A DNA stretch of 64,000 nt from Granulicella cerasi. Its GTDB lineage: Bacteria; Acidobacteriota; Terriglobia; Terriglobales; Acidobacteriaceae. Below, one piece after another: positions 52,715-61,978 of this stretch (its first letter is position 1; each line of letters starts with the position of its first letter). The translations under genes and the position numbers were made by a program. A model generated the notes under the pieces. It did no database searches. It was not told where the DNA came from and saw only the letters and a list, made by a program, of their open reading frames with translations. The stretch spans positions 124,001 to 188,000 of the forward strand of contig NZ_JAGSYD010000006.1 of the NCBI RefSeq assembly GCF_025685575.1. The letters run 5' to 3'.

Positions 52715-55700
52715 CTACTGCGTGAGTTCATCAGTTTGCTTCGACATCTTTGCGGTGCGTTCCAGCTTGTCCCAGTTGAAGGGTTTGCCGTCGATGGCCC
52801 GTTTCACGGTCTTCAGCAGTACCCACGAGAAGAGCTGGCGGTATGTGAAACGCTGGATCCAGATGTGGACCAGCAGCCACGCATCGCCCTTTGAAGCAGG
52901 GTGCTTGCGCTCCAGTGCGAAAGCAAGCGCGGAAGCGAGGAAGTCCACCAGGAGGAAGGTGAGGAAGAAGGTCAGCAGCTTCACGAAATCCGCAGAGCTG
53001 GTGGTCTCGGGGTGGAAATGGAGATTGATGAAGTAGTGCAGCACGCCCGCCACGAACATCAAGTCGATGAGCGGCGATACCAGCGGCAGCATGATCTGGA
53101 AGATCACGATGTTCGGTAGCGCAAAGAGGCCCATCGCACGACGATTCCGAATCGCCATCTTGTGCTTGTAGACCGCCTGCAGGATGCCGAAGCTCCAGCG
53201 GAAACGCTGGCGCGCAAGGCCACTCGCGTTGACGGGGGCTTCGGTGAAGGCGAGCGCCTGGTCTTCGTAGATCACGGCGTAGCCTTGCTCGAGCAGGTTC
53301 ATGGTGAGGTCGGCGTCTTCAGCGACCGTGTCGGGCGCATAGGCGCCGCCAGCCTTTACCGCAGCGGTGCGCCATGCGCCGATGGCTCCGGGCACGACCA
53401 TCACGACGTCGAAGAGATCCAAAGCTCGGCGTTCGAAGTTCTGCGAGGTGATGTATTCGAGCGCCTGCCAACGCGTCCACAGGTTTACTCGATTGCCAAC
53501 CTTCGCGTTACCCGCAACGGCCCCGATGTGTGGGTTGGCGAAGTGGCACACGAGACGAGAGATCGCATCGTGCGCGATCACGCCGTCCGCATCAATGCCA
53601 ACGTAAATCTCTTCGTCGATGTGCTCGAGTGCGTAGTTGAGCGCTTCGGCTTTGCCACCGTTAGGCTTCACCATCACCTCGACGCGGCCCTCGGCGATCT
53701 CCTTCGCGTAGGTCGTCTTCACGACCTCCGCGGTGGTGTCCTTGGAGCCGTCGTCGATCACGACGATGCGCAGGTTCTTGTAATTCGACATCAGCACCGA
53801 ACGCACGGTGCGGGCGATGACTGTCTCTTCGTTGTACGCAGGAATGAGGACGGCGACGCGCGGGTTATAGTCCGCGGTAGAGAAGTCTTTGCGCTTGCGC
53901 AGGCGATCGATGAGCGCGCATACGCCGATGATGATGAGGCGCGCGGTCATCAGGACATCGCCGATGAAGAAGACGTAGATGACGAAGTGGTTGAAGAACG
54001 AGATGAAGAAGAAGGTGATGGAGTCCGCGAAGGCCGACAGCTTCTCGCGCCGCGTGCTGAGCGGCGGCATCACCTGGTTGCGGGTCATGCCGATCAGGTC
54101 AGAGACCGGCACGATTTCATAGCCGCGCGCGCGTAGGGCATCGATGAGCACGGGCAGCGCAGCGATGGTTGGCGAACGATCGCCGCCGCCGTCGTGCATC
54201 AGGATGATTGAGCCCTTCATCCACGTCTTCACCTGCGCTTCGTTGATCTGCTCGAAGACGCTTTGCACGATCTCCTGCGGAGATTTGCGCGGGTGCTCGT
54301 CCCAGTCGTTGGTATCGATCTTGTTGCCGACGATGACGTAGCCGAGCGACTGAATCGACTCAATCGGCGCAGCCTGATCGTTGGTATCCGGTTCCTGATC
54401 GATCGAGTACGGCGGGCGGAAGTACACAGGCGAAACACCGAGCTTGGACCGGAACAGGCGCTCGGTGAGATCGAGCTGCAGGTTCACCTGACCCTGCGAG
54501 ATTTCCGAGATGTCAGGGTGCGTGAAGGTGTGGTTGCCGATCTCATGCCCTTCGCGATAGACGCGCTGCATGATGCTGACATTGTCCTCGGCTTCTTCGC
54601 CGATCATGAGGAATGTGCCCTTGACGTTCTTCTGCTTCAGGATGTCGAGGATCTTCGGTGTCCAGATCGGGTCCGGGCCATCATCGAAGGAGATGGCAAC
54701 CTTCTTCGGGTGATAGCCGTACTGCGTCATCGTGTAGGGCAGTGGGTACGAGTCCATCGTCTCGTTGACGACAGAGAGGTACGGTGTGGGGATCGTAGGA
54801 TCAACGTCCATCGAGATGGTGCGATGTCCCACCTGCGGCGAACCTGTTACGCGCAGAATGTCGCCGTCACCCTCGGTGTTGACGTCCCAGCCGGGGTTGA
54901 CGCTGGCGAGGTCCTTGACGGGGTCGGAGTGAAGTGGGCTGTCCCAGATCTTCCAGAGGGAATCATCTTCCGTGCCGAGACGCCAAAGCGCGAAGGTCTG
55001 CAGACCGAGCGCTCGGGCCACGCGCATTTCGTTGACGGCGGTGACGGCGTCGAGGAACCAGACCTCGTGGCGCACGTGTGCGTCATCGTCGTCGTAGGCG
55101 AAGTGCGGATTGAGCGACGGGTCCTCAAGTTCGATCGTGGCGCCGGCGTCGTGTGCCGCGGCCCACGCTTCCTGCGTGGAGAGGTTCGTCGACGAAAGAA
55201 TGCTGTCGGTGTTCAGCGGTGCACGCGCGGGCGCGGGCTTGGGGTTACGGCGGCTGGCCTTGGCCTGAGGCTGCGGCATGGCCGTCGTCCAGTCATAGCC
55301 GTAGTTGCCGATGGAGCAGATGATCTTCTCGCGCGGAACATTCTTCAGGATCTCGCGGAGGTTGTTCTCAAACCAGTCCTGAGCCGCGATGGGGCCAGCG
55401 AGTGTGCCGCTCTGGTGCTGGTCATAGTTCATCAGCACAAGACCGTCGGCGTGGTCGGCGAGATAAGCGTAATCGTAGTTAGAGTCGCCTACCGGAACGG
55501 TGATGTAAAGCCGAAGATTGCGTGCGTGGAAGTCGTCGTAGATCGCCGCAACGAGCGAACGGAAGCCAGATTGCGCGTCGGCTGGAATGGCCTGAAAGTC
55601 AAAGGTCAAGCCGCGATAGCGTGTGTTCGCCGCCAGGAAACGATCGACCTGTTGCTGGAATTTATTACGGGCATCGGGGCTTTGAAGGAATGCACCGATG

Positions 55701-56281
55701 CTGTCTTTGAACACGCCTTCCGTGGGCGAGTAGTTGTTGACGAGCGGGAAGATCTCGGTGTCTTCGTGCGCGGTGTCGATCGCGTGAACGACGCGGTTCT
55801 CGCGGTCAACGCCATGGACGCCAGCGTTGTCGATGACGGAGAAGGGTGTGTTCGACGACGAGTACGCGGTGAGCGAACCGTCAGGCGTGATGACGTGCAG
55901 CCACTCTGGGAAGAGCAGGTCGATCTGCTTCACGTGCTGCTTGAAGGACGCGATCGAAGCGGGGTCGACGTCGGTGTAGAACGCAGCGCGCAGACCTTCG
56001 CTCTGGTTCATCACAACGTCCGACGGCATCAGCGTGGAGTGCCGATGTGCCGAGCGATTGAGCTTGTCCTTGGTCGCCTGCGCCGTTTCCGGTGTGTTCG
56101 CCAGGGCGCGGTACTTCTTTGATGTGGAGCGCAGATCGATGCCACGCATGGGTTTCATGCGCACGATGCCGATCACGAAGATAATGCCTACGATAGCCCC
56201 AAAGAGCGCGAGCAAGTCAAAGACGCGGCGAAGCCGCTTCCAGCGCTTGCGTTGAGGGTCGTAGAAGATGGGCTTGCTCAT
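52715..56281 (-). CDS. GH18-like / polysaccharide deacetylase / processive GT2 fusion membrane protein
   Basis: This 1188-residue protein (from ATG 56281; TTG 56299 is also possible and has a GGAG upstream) has three enzyme modules. An N-terminal helix (about 21-40) leads to a GH18/YaaH-like barrel (about 95-445). A CE4 NodB domain follows (about 525-735): SFDDGPD, GHEIGNHTFTHPD, YFRPPYS and ILMHDGG are complete. Then comes a GT2 synthase (about 805-1080) with IDDGS, GIDAD, AEDAD and QRFRW, flanked by membrane helices on both sides. The QxxRW motif marks processive synthases. It resembles a fusion of PgaB- and PgaC-type functions, so a partly deacetylated beta-glycan (PNAG/chitosan-like) is inferred. 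In the GH18 part the catalytic Glu is replaced (GLTFDFQ, Q230). Confidence 0.88.
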   Translation of the reverse strand: MSKPIFYDPQRKRWKRLRRVFDLLALFGAIVGIIFVIGIVRMKPMRGIDLRSTSKKYRALANTPETAQATKDKLNRSAHRHSTLMPSDVVMNQSEGLRAAFYTDVDPASIASFKQHVKQIDLLFPEWLHVITPDGSLTAYSSSNTPFSVIDNAGVHGVDRENRVVHAIDTAHEDTEIFPLVNNYSPTEGVFKDSIGAFLQSPDARNKFQQQVDRFLAANTRYRGLTFDFQAIPADAQSGFRSLVAAIYDDFHARNLRLYITVPVGDSNYDYAYLADHADGLVLMNYDQHQSGTLAGPIAAQDWFENNLREILKNVPREKIICSIGNYGYDWTTAMPQPQAKASRRNPKPAPARAPLNTDSILSSTNLSTQEAWAAAHDAGATIELEDPSLNPHFAYDDDDAHVRHEVWFLDAVTAVNEMRVARALGLQTFALWRLGTEDDSLWKIWDSPLHSDPVKDLASVNPGWDVNTEGDGDILRVTGSPQVGHRTISMDVDPTIPTPYLSVVNETMDSYPLPYTMTQYGYHPKKVAISFDDGPDPIWTPKILDILKQKNVKGTFLMIGEEAEDNVSIMQRVYREGHEIGNHTFTHPDISEISQGQVNLQLDLTERLFRSKLGVSPVYFRPPYSIDQEPDTNDQAAPIESIQSLGYVIVGNKIDTNDWDEHPRKSPQEIVQSVFEQINEAQVKTWMKGSIILMHDGGGDRSPTIAALPVLIDALRARGYEIVPVSDLIGMTRNQVMPPLSTRREKLSAFADSITFFFISFFNHFVIYVFFIGDVLMTARLIIIGVCALIDRLRKRKDFSTADYNPRVAVLIPAYNEETVIARTVRSVLMSNYKNLRIVVIDDGSKDTTAEVVKTTYAKEIAEGRVEVMVKPNGGKAEALNYALEHIDEEIYVGIDADGVIAHDAISRLVCHFANPHIGAVAGNAKVGNRVNLWTRWQALEYITSQNFERRALDLFDVVMVVPGAIGAWRTAAVKAGGAYAPDTVAEDADLTMNLLEQGYAVIYEDQALAFTEAPVNASGLARQRFRWSFGILQAVYKHKMAIRNRRAMGLFALPNIVIFQIMLPLVSPLIDLMFVAGVLHYFINLHFHPETTSSADFVKLLTFFLTFLLVDFLASALAFALERKHPASKGDAWLLVHIWIQRFTYRQLFSWVLLKTVKRAIDGKPFNWDKLERTAKMSKQTDELTQ

Positions 56282-56348
56282 GCGTTGGCTATCGGGCAAA
56301 GGGACTCCGCAGCTATTTTAGCCGCGTAGACGGTTATGATGCAGGAAC

Positions 56349-57704
56349 ATGCAGGCAAGCTGGCGCGAATGGAGATGGTGGTGGCTCGCCTTGGCGTGCG
56401 GCTTCACTCTGCGCGCCGTTTTTGCACTGCATCATCCGCGGTTTGATGGCGACACGCTGGTCTACGGCGACCTTGCCCAGAATATGTGGGCGCACCATGT
56501 CTACGGGCTTACGGAAGGGCATGTGGTACGGCCGACGCTCATTCGCCTGCCGGGATATCCGCTCTTCACCGCGCTGAACTTCCTTCTCTTCGGCATGGGC
56601 AACTATACGGCGCTCGTCTGGGTGCAGATCGTGCTTGCCCTGGCTGGATGCTGGGCTTTAGCGAGGTCGCTCGGGCGCATGTGGGGGCCGAGCGCTGGCT
56701 TGGCGATGATGTGGCTGGCGTGCCTGTGCCCGTTTACCGCAGAATATGACGCGCTGGCGCTGACAGAGAGCCTCGCAATGGTGTGCCTCGTCGCGGTGCT
56801 TGTCGGGCTTGAGCGCTGGAAGGCGACGAAGCGGTGGCGCTGGGTTTGGATCATGGGCGCGGCGTCTGCATTTGCTGTGCAACTGCGGCCTGATCGCGGG
56901 TTGCTTACGGTGGTTTGCCTCATCGGCCTCTTCGCGGTGGACTGGCGAAAGGCACTGCGGCCGGCGTTGTTGGTCTGTCTTCTGGTAGCGCTTCCGATTT
57001 TGGGCTGGACTGTCCGCAACAAACGCGTGATGCACGTCTGGCAGCCGCTGGCACCGAAGTACGCGAACGATCCGGGCGAGTTCGTCGCGATGGGCTTCAA
57101 CCGCTGGTATCGCACGTGGGCGATGGAGTATTGGTCGACGGTCAACGTGTATTGGCTGTGGGATGGTGCCGTCGTGACTTTGAGCGATCTGCCCGCGCGA
57201 GCGTTTGATTCGCCGGCTCAGCGCCAGGAAACGGCGAGGGCGTTGGCGGTGTACAACCGCGATCAGGCGGCGAGTCCGGCAAACGATGCGGCTTTCGCAA
57301 AGCTCGCGCGCGAGCGGACGCAGACTCATCCGCTACGCACTTATGTGTGGATGCCCGTGGGGCGGCTGCTCGATATGTGGCTACGTCCGCGCACGGAGTT
57401 CTTCAAGCTGCCGCTGGCGTGGTGGCGTTGGAGCGAGCACCCCGGAGGATCGCTCGTCTGCGCGGCATATGCAGGGCTGAATCTGTTGTTGCTCGTTGCC
57501 GCGAAGTGGGCTTTCTGGCGGAAGCGTGAGTTGTTCGCCGAGCCTGCGGTCATCGCTGGCATTGCGTTCGTCGTGCTGCGCTCTCTGCTGCTTCTGACGA
57601 TCGATAACTCCGAGCAACGGTACACGGTGGAGTGTTGGCCGGTGGTGTTGCTCTGCATCGCCGCGTGGTTTGCTGCAAAGGAAAAGCCCTCCGCGCAGTC
57701 GTAG
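56349..57704 (+). CDS. ArnT/PMT-like glycosyltransferase-family membrane protein
   Basis: This 451-residue polytopic protein has about 10 membrane helices. The N-terminal loop after helix 1 contains HHPRFDGDTLVYGDLAQNMW, a GT-C-like acidic motif (D-x-D-like FDGD), and RPTLIRLPGYPLFTAL resembles the PMT/ArnT loop. GT-C enzymes transfer sugars from polyprenyl phosphate on the periplasmic side. Donor and acceptor are unknown. The gene is divergent from the GH18/CE4/GT2 gene (67 bp between ATGs) and may cooperate with it in surface-glycan assembly, which is inference. It ends with KEKPSAQS and is convergent with a LolA-like gene. Confidence 0.8.
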   Translation: MQASWREWRWWWLALACGFTLRAVFALHHPRFDGDTLVYGDLAQNMWAHHVYGLTEGHVVRPTLIRLPGYPLFTALNFLLFGMGNYTALVWVQIVLALAGCWALARSLGRMWGPSAGLAMMWLACLCPFTAEYDALALTESLAMVCLVAVLVGLERWKATKRWRWVWIMGAASAFAVQLRPDRGLLTVVCLIGLFAVDWRKALRPALLVCLLVALPILGWTVRNKRVMHVWQPLAPKYANDPGEFVAMGFNRWYRTWAMEYWSTVNVYWLWDGAVVTLSDLPARAFDSPAQRQETARALAVYNRDQAASPANDAAFAKLARERTQTHPLRTYVWMPVGRLLDMWLRPRTEFFKLPLAWWRWSEHPGGSLVCAAYAGLNLLLLVAAKWAFWRKRELFAEPAVIAGIAFVVLRSLLLLTIDNSEQRYTVECWPVVLLCIAAWFAAKEKPSAQS

Positions 57705-57735
57705 AGCTGGGCGAAGGGCTGATGGAGCGGGGAAC

Positions 57736-58404
57736 TTAGTGTGCAGCCTTCGTTGCGTTGCCGGGAATGCTGTACGGCTTCTTGTTCACCTTGCCGCTGT
57801 AGTTGAAGTTCGTGTAATCCGCCGTGCGGGTGTCGCCGTTCGGCTGGAAGAAAATCTGGCGAACGGAAACACCGTGATCGAGATCAAGCCAGAGCGTGAT
57901 GTGCGTGAAGTTGTTGCGCACACCGGCATCCTTCGAAACGAGGTCGAGCTTTTCGGCCTTCACGCCGTTCACAGTCTCGCTGCCCAGGTCGTTGATCGTC
58001 CACGCCTTCGCGAGGTCCGTACCTGAGCCACCGAAGCCGAGCGTCAGGAAGCTCTCATAGCTGGCCTGGTTATTGCCCGCCTTGAAGACATCGTCCTGAT
58101 TGGTGCCGGGGGTGTAGAGCTGCAGCGTACCGCCGTCGTAGTTGATCTTCTTCGAAGGCTCTTTGACGCCGGGATCGAAGAAGAGCGCTCCCATGCTGAC
58201 GGCCTTGCCCTGACGCAGGACAAAGATCTTGCCGGTCTGTTTGGTGTGGTCCTTCACGACGCGCACATAGTTGTCATAGGCCACGTCGGCTTCCGCGCCT
58301 TTGAACTTTGCACTGGCAGCGTCGAGCTTGGTGATGACCATCGGCAGCTGCGCGCTGGTGGTGAGGGAGACGGCGAACATCGCGGACAGGATCAGCTTCT
58401 TCAT
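57736..58404 (-). CDS. Exported LolA-like lipoprotein-sorting-fold protein
   Basis: This 222-residue protein has a signal peptide (about 1-18, ending TSA before QLPMVI). The mature domain has the half-barrel strand pattern of LolA/LolB-like proteins: ITKLDAASAKFKGAEADVAYDNYVR, GKIFVLRQGKAVSMG, YDGGTLQLYTPG, ETVNGVKAEKLDLV, and HITLWLDLDHGVSVRQIFFQPNGD near the end. These bind lipids or lipoprotein acyl chains in the periplasm. It is not the classical LolA and the ligand is unknown. ATG 58404 gives the signal; the frame is open upstream. It lies 70 bp from the next gene on the same strand. Confidence 0.76.
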   Translation of the reverse strand: MKKLILSAMFAVSLTTSAQLPMVITKLDAASAKFKGAEADVAYDNYVRVVKDHTKQTGKIFVLRQGKAVSMGALFFDPGVKEPSKKINYDGGTLQLYTPGTNQDDVFKAGNNQASYESFLTLGFGGSGTDLAKAWTINDLGSETVNGVKAEKLDLVSKDAGVRNNFTHITLWLDLDHGVSVRQIFFQPNGDTRTADYTNFNYSGKVNKKPYSIPGNATKAAH

Positions 58405-58474
58405 GCGTTCCTCGTGCGGCTTCGGGAGAAGCCTCTTGGTACAGACGCAGCTTTGCGCCGGGGAGTTGTGACGA

Positions 58475-58849
58475 CTAGCGGCTGACGGTTGCGTCCCACG
58501 CGACGATCTTTCCGTGAACATCGTTCACCGGGGCAATCTTTTCGATCTGCACGGAACCGGCGATCGGGTCGATTACCTTCGCCATCGCGGTGCGGCGGTC
58601 GTCCTCTGTCATGGCGCCGCCGAGGTCGGCGTCGCGGACCTCAAAGATCATGCGGTGATCGCCGTCCATCGCGTGCTTCACCAGCACCTCGCTCGGCGTC
58701 AACGTCGGCGGGGCCTGCGGCTTGTCGCGGAAGTCGATGTAGTGCGGGCCGATGAAGAGGAACGCGAGGATCAGCGTCACCATGATGTCGTAGTGCAGCG
58801 AGCCGCGGTCGTGGGTCCACCAGAAGTAAGACTTGAGCAGTCGAAACAT
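58475..58849 (-). CDS. Small single-helix membrane protein of unknown function
   Basis: This 124-residue protein has a short basic N-terminus (MFRLLKSYFWWTHDRGSLHYD), one membrane helix (about 22-38, IMVTLILAFLFIGP) and a C-terminal soluble domain of about 80 residues outside or inside the cytoplasm. The soluble part has VLVKHAMDGDHRMIFEVRDAD and GKIVAWDATVS. I do not recognise the family. Its ATG ends at 58849, immediately before the serS stop at 58850 on the plus strand, so it is tightly coupled to seryl-tRNA synthetase. A function related to translation is not evident. Confidence 0.7.
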   Translation of the reverse strand: MFRLLKSYFWWTHDRGSLHYDIMVTLILAFLFIGPHYIDFRDKPQAPPTLTPSEVLVKHAMDGDHRMIFEVRDADLGGAMTEDDRRTAMAKVIDPIAGSVQIEKIAPVNDVHGKIVAWDATVSR

Positions 58850-60178
58850 TTAGATCGCCTTCCCGAATCGCTGCGGCGTGATGACTGTTTCGCCGCCCAT
58901 GTACGGCACCAGCGCCTCCGGCACGCGTACGGAGCCGTCCGGCTGCTGATAGTTCTCGAGGATCGCGAGGTACGTGCGCCCGACCGCGAGGCCAGAGCCG
59001 TTCAGCGTGTGCACGAACTCGCTCTTGTTCGTGCCCGCCGGCTTGAAGCGGATGTTCGCGCGGCGTGCCTGAAAGCTCTCGAAGTTCGAGCAGGAGCTGA
59101 TCTCGCGATAGGTCTGTTGGCCCGGAAGCCAGACTTCCAGGTCGTAAGTCTTCGCGCTGGAGAAGCCCATATCTCCACTGCAGAGCAGCATACGGCGGTA
59201 GGGAAGACCGAGTTTTTCGAGCACCGCTTCGGCGTGCGAAGTGAGCGCTTCGTGCTCGGCTTCGCTCGTTTCCGGCGCGACGAACTTCACGAGTTCGACC
59301 TTCTGGAACTGGTGCTGGCGGATCATGCCGCGCACGTCGCGCCCGTGGCTGCCGGCCTCGGCGCGATAGCAGGGCGTGTAGGCGCAGAAGCTGATGTTGC
59401 CGCCGCTGAGGTCGATCGTCTCGTCGCGGAAGAGGTTGGTGACCGGCACTTCGGCGGTGGGGATCAGCCAGTGGTCAGAGTCTTTGAGCTCACCGGTGAA
59501 CGCGCCCTCGTCGTCGCAGTGGAAGAGGTCTTCCGCGAACTTGGGAAGCTGGCCCGTGCCGAAGAGCGACTTGGAGTTCACCATGTTCGGCGGCAACACT
59601 TCCACGTAGCCATGCTCGCGGGTGTGCAGGTCGATCATGAAGTTGGCCAGGGCGCGCTCGAGGCGCGCGCCGGAGCCGTAGTGAACGACGAAACGCGAGC
59701 CGGAAATTTTCGCCGCGCGCTCAAAGTCGAGAATGCCGAGCGCTTCGCCGAGCTCCCAGTGAGGCTTGGCGTTGGGCAGCTCCACCGGCTCGCCCCAGGT
59801 CTTGATGATCTGGTTATCGTGCTCGTCCTTGCCTGCGGGAACGCTGTCGACAGGCAGATTCGGCACGGCTTGGAGCAGTCCGCGCAGTTTGTCGTCCGCG
59901 GCGACGGCCACGGCTTCGAGTTCGGCGATGCGATCCTTCAGCGAGTTCGACTGCTGCTGAACGGCGGTGATGTCCTTGCCTTCGCGCTTGAGCTGGCCGA
60001 ACTGCGCCGAGAGCGCATTGCGCTGCGCCTTGAGGGTTTCGACCTCGGTGATGGCGGCACGGCGCTCGCTATCGAGCTCGGCGAATCCAGAGAGCAGGGC
60101 AGCCGCTTCCGGGCTGCGCAAAGCGAGTTTTTCCTGCACCAGCGGCAGGTTGGCACGGACAAAAGCTAAATCGAGCAT
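58850..60178 (-). CDS. serS: Seryl-tRNA synthetase
   Basis: This 442-residue class II synthetase charges tRNA-Ser (and tRNA-Sec). The N-terminal coiled-coil arm is visible (about 30-105, [16 protein letters not shown] onward). The catalytic domain has motif 1 (EVLPPNMVN), the TAEVP serine loop, motif 2 ([28 protein letters not shown]) and motif 3 ([20 protein letters not shown]). ATG 60178 matches the MLDLAFVR start shared by bacterial SerRS. The gene is divergent from purH, with 113 bp between starts. The downstream 124-residue protein gene starts at the serS stop. Confidence 0.96.
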   Translation of the reverse strand: MLDLAFVRANLPLVQEKLALRSPEAAALLSGFAELDSERRAAITEVETLKAQRNALSAQFGQLKREGKDITAVQQQSNSLKDRIAELEAVAVAADDKLRGLLQAVPNLPVDSVPAGKDEHDNQIIKTWGEPVELPNAKPHWELGEALGILDFERAAKISGSRFVVHYGSGARLERALANFMIDLHTREHGYVEVLPPNMVNSKSLFGTGQLPKFAEDLFHCDDEGAFTGELKDSDHWLIPTAEVPVTNLFRDETIDLSGGNISFCAYTPCYRAEAGSHGRDVRGMIRQHQFQKVELVKFVAPETSEAEHEALTSHAEAVLEKLGLPYRRMLLCSGDMGFSSAKTYDLEVWLPGQQTYREISSCSNFESFQARRANIRFKPAGTNKSEFVHTLNGSGLAVGRTYLAILENYQQPDGSVRVPEALVPYMGGETVITPQRFGKAI

Positions 60179-60291
60179 ACGGAGGTATTTTAGCGGGTCA
60201 CGCGGATCGTGCGCTAATCGAAGACGTTGCAGAAGCCGACACACGAAGTGTGACGAAAATGTCGCAGCCAGAGCCTACAATGAACGGTGGA

Positions 60292-61851
60292 ATGAGCGAC
60301 CTTAAGACGATCAAGCGTGCATTGTTGTCCGTAACGGATAAGAGCGGGTTGGTAGAGTTTGCCCGCGTTTTGGCTTCGAATGGAACCGAACTGGTTTCCA
60401 CCGGCGGAACCGCGAAGGCCCTGCGTGATGCAGGTCTTGATGTGAAGGACATCAGCGAGCTGACCGGCTTCCCGGAAATGCTGGATGGCCGCGTGAAGAC
60501 GCTGCACCCTGTTGTCCACGGTGGCCTGCTGCATCGCCGCGAAGATCCGGCGCACGTCGCTGCCGTCGAGGCGCACAACATCGGACCGATCGACATGGTC
60601 GTGGTGAACCTCTACGCGTTTGAGAAGACTGCTGCCAAGCCCGGCGTGGAGCTGGAGGACCTGATCGAGAACATCGACATCGGCGGTCCGTCGATGCTGC
60701 GTTCTGGCGCCAAGAATTTCGAGGATGTCGCGGTCGTCACCGACGTGGCCGACTACGCGAAGCTGACCGAGGAGATGGCAGCGAACGGCGGTGCGCTCAG
60801 CAAGGCGACGCGTTGGATGCTTGCCCGTAAGGTCTTCGCGACGACCGCTGCGTATGACGCGGCAATCGCCAGCGAGCTGGAGAAGCGTGCGGCGACGGAG
60901 AACGATCTGCCCGAGACGCTGCGCGTGATCGCCAAGCGCGAAACCTCGCTGCGCTACGGCGAGAACCCGCACCAGCGTGCGGCGCTCTACACCGACGGCT
61001 CGCAGTTCGGCATTGCCAACGCGCAGAAGCTGCAGGGTAAGGAACTCAGCTACAACAACCTCGTTGACCTCGATGCTTGCTGGGGCCTGGCGAGCGAGTT
61101 TGAAGAGACCGCTGTGGCGATCATCAAGCACACGAACCCCTGCGGCGTAGGCCAGGGCAACACGGTGCTCGAGGCTTACAGCCGCGCGCTGGAAGCCGAT
61201 CCCGTCTCGGCGTTCGGTGGCGTGATCGGTATCAACCGCCCGGTCGACGCTGCTGCGGCAACTGAGATCGCGAAGCTCTTCGTCGAAGCGATCGTGGCGC
61301 CTGACTTCAGCGAAGAGGCTCTGCAGATCTTTGCGGCGAAGAAGAACCTTCGCCTGTTGAAGATTCAGCCGAAGGCCGTCTCGACGGTGCTCAAGCAGAT
61401 CTCCGGCGGCTACCTCGTCCAGGACGACGACCACATCCGCGTTCCGGCGAGCGATTTGAAGGTCATGACCGCGCGCAAGCCGACAGACGACGAACTGAAG
61501 GCACTGCAGTTTGCCTGGACCGTCTGCAAGCACGTGAAGTCGAACGCGATCGTCTACGCACGCGTGAAGGACGGCTTCGGCCAGACGGTCGGCATCGGTG
61601 CAGGCCAGATGTCGCGTGTGGACGCGGCAAAGTTCGGCGCAGTGAAGGCTGCGCTGCCGCTGGCAGGCACTGTAGCGGCCAGCGACGCGTTCTTCCCGTT
61701 CCCCGATGGCCTGGAGGCGATCGTCGCAGCAGGTGCGACGGCGATCATCCAACCGGGCGGCTCGGTAAATGACGCGAAGGTTGTGGAAGCAGCGGACCGC
61801 CTCGGTGTGACGATGCTCGCGACCGGCGTTCGCCACTTCCGCCACGGCTAG
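60292..61851 (+). CDS. purH: Bifunctional AICAR formyltransferase/IMP cyclohydrolase
   Basis: This 519-residue enzyme performs the last two steps of IMP synthesis. The N-terminal MGS-fold cyclohydrolase has RALLSVTDKSGL, STGGTAKALRDAG and the VKTLHP loop. The C-terminal AICARFTase has LRYGENPHQRAALY, IIKHTNPCGVGQG with the catalytic His/Lys region, and IGAGQMSRVDA. ATG 60292 is used: MSDLKTIKRALLS is the family start and GGTGGA precedes it; ATG 60259 in the same frame is an alternative. It is the first gene on the plus strand after serS. Confidence 0.95.
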   Translation: MSDLKTIKRALLSVTDKSGLVEFARVLASNGTELVSTGGTAKALRDAGLDVKDISELTGFPEMLDGRVKTLHPVVHGGLLHRREDPAHVAAVEAHNIGPIDMVVVNLYAFEKTAAKPGVELEDLIENIDIGGPSMLRSGAKNFEDVAVVTDVADYAKLTEEMAANGGALSKATRWMLARKVFATTAAYDAAIASELEKRAATENDLPETLRVIAKRETSLRYGENPHQRAALYTDGSQFGIANAQKLQGKELSYNNLVDLDACWGLASEFEETAVAIIKHTNPCGVGQGNTVLEAYSRALEADPVSAFGGVIGINRPVDAAAATEIAKLFVEAIVAPDFSEEALQIFAAKKNLRLLKIQPKAVSTVLKQISGGYLVQDDDHIRVPASDLKVMTARKPTDDELKALQFAWTVCKHVKSNAIVYARVKDGFGQTVGIGAGQMSRVDAAKFGAVKAALPLAGTVAASDAFFPFPDGLEAIVAAGATAIIQPGGSVNDAKVVEAADRLGVTMLATGVRHFRHG

Positions 61852-61859
61852 AGCGCGTT

Positions 61860-61968
61860 TGCCGCGTAAATTGCGGCAGGAAAACGGAGTAGGAAGCGAA
61901 TCGGCAGGGTGAAGCGTCTAAGAAACGAGTAGGATGCTTACTACAAGAAGTGAAGTGACGCTTCACCC
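61860..61968 (+). promoter_or_regulatory. Structured leader between purH and the TPR gene
   Basis: This 127-bp intergenic region holds several hairpins. TGCCGC/GCGGCA (61860-61865 and 61873-61878) could be a post-purH hairpin. A 12-bp long-range inverted repeat GGGTGAAGCGTC/GACGCTTCACCC pairs 61907-61918 with 61957-61968. The right arm can instead fold locally with GTGAAG at 61950-61955 (CTTCAC 61961-61966). These two folds exclude each other and end 10 bp before ATG 61979. No T-tract is seen, so the role could be translational control, or no regulation at all. Confidence 0.4.
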
Positions 61969-61978
61969 AGGATTCTCG

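Noticed and set aside
54263..56122. Open frame of about 620 codons on the plus strand opposite the GH18/CE4/GT2 gene
   Set aside because: It has no recognisable domain and lies wholly within a gene whose other strand carries complete catalytic motifs.
58514..60169. Open frame of about 550 codons on the plus strand opposite serS
   Set aside because: SerRS on the minus strand has all class II motifs; the plus-strand frame is antisense shadow coding.
60214..61845. Open frame of about 540 codons on the minus strand opposite purH
   Set aside because: PurH motifs are complete on the plus strand and the minus-strand frame shows no motif.
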